Shown: piece by piece, positions 64,000-64,000 of the stretch
Position numbering within the stretch: the first letter of the stretch is position 1
Layout of the letters: each line of letters opens with the position of its first letter
Assembly (NCBI RefSeq): GCF_900105075.1
Contig: NZ_FNSK01000001.1
Span: 1,067,001 to 1,131,000 of the forward strand
Length of the DNA stretch: 64,000 bases
DNA from: Rhodobacter sp. 24-YEA-8
GTDB taxonomy: Bacteria > Pseudomonadota > Alphaproteobacteria > Rhodobacterales > Rhodobacteraceae
Reading direction: 5' to 3'
Position numbers and translations under genes: made by a program
The notes under the pieces: generated by a model
What the model saw: only the letters and a program-made list of their open reading frames with translations
The model's database searches: none
What the model was told of the DNA's origin: nothing

Positions 64000-64000
64000 G

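Overview
The window is high-GC chromosomal DNA that most resembles a member of the Rhodobacteraceae/Paracoccaceae (Alphaproteobacteria). The grounds are a GAAC-N7-GAAC SOS box in front of lexA, a trpG-trpD-trpC-moaC-moeA-lexA neighbourhood, a Hint_2/RTX exoprotein, a DUF1127 gene divergent from a MocR regulator, DUF2927 and DUF4241-like exported proteins, and a class A RNase P RNA. The genus cannot be fixed by eye. I found no rRNA, tRNA or CRISPR array.

Layout. 1-5.2 kb: 3' part of tex, a phage-type amidase/holin pair, an IS481 scar, then dadA divergent from its likely Lrp-type regulator. 5.2-8.6 kb: a long leader and a large LamG/Ig-like/RTX/Hint exoprotein. 8.7-14 kb: DUF1127/MocR pair, a small unknown gene and a polyamine-type ABC transporter (two permeases and an ATPase, no binding protein). 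14-17.4 kb: a tight four-gene run of P-loop ATPase, metA, ppk2 and tetR. 17.4-29 kb is an accessory region of scars (LysR tail, IS3 and IS481 fragments, HK97-gp10 tail gene with a stop, HsdR tail, a broken SRAP gene, two NrdH-like redoxins, phage-type small proteins) around intact cargo: an orphan FixJ-type response regulator, a MATE exporter and a LysR/PACE efflux pair. 29-38.4 kb is housekeeping: lexA, moeA, moaC, trpC, ung, trpD, trpG, dtd and a PfkB kinase. 38.4-46 kb: purC and a compact envelope/stress cluster (27-aa membrane peptide, XpaC, TelA, DUF2927 lipoprotein, DUF4241-like protein, SPFH-GYF protein, zinc-ribbon membrane protein). 46-53.2 kb: rluB, tadA, UPF0173 hydrolase, gatCA, a lipoprotein, an AmpD-like amidase and a complete rnpB. 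53.2-56.4 kb: a foreign-looking block starting at the rnpB 3' end, with a Ski2-type DECH helicase and a frameshifted gene overlapping its start. 56.5-64 kb: HNH nuclease, a lytic transglycosylase lipoprotein, a class V aminotransferase with two Lrp regulators, ilvC, an MHS-family transporter and a partial unknown gene.

How the parts work together. The strongest candidate for a poorly described system is the XpaC/TelA/SPFH cluster at 39.6-45.9 kb. Three gene pairs overlap and two more lie within 16 bases, which implies coupled translation of membrane, lipoprotein and cytoplasmic parts. The second is the helicase block beside rnpB, which looks like an antiphage-type island but has no recognisable partner left intact. 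Regulatory DNA worth attention: a perfect 20-bp palindrome before gatC, a 15-bp palindrome between the LysR and PACE genes, four copies of a CGGATTG element before the MHS transporter, and a recurring intergenic motif (GGRTATTT...GACAGATGAA and relatives).
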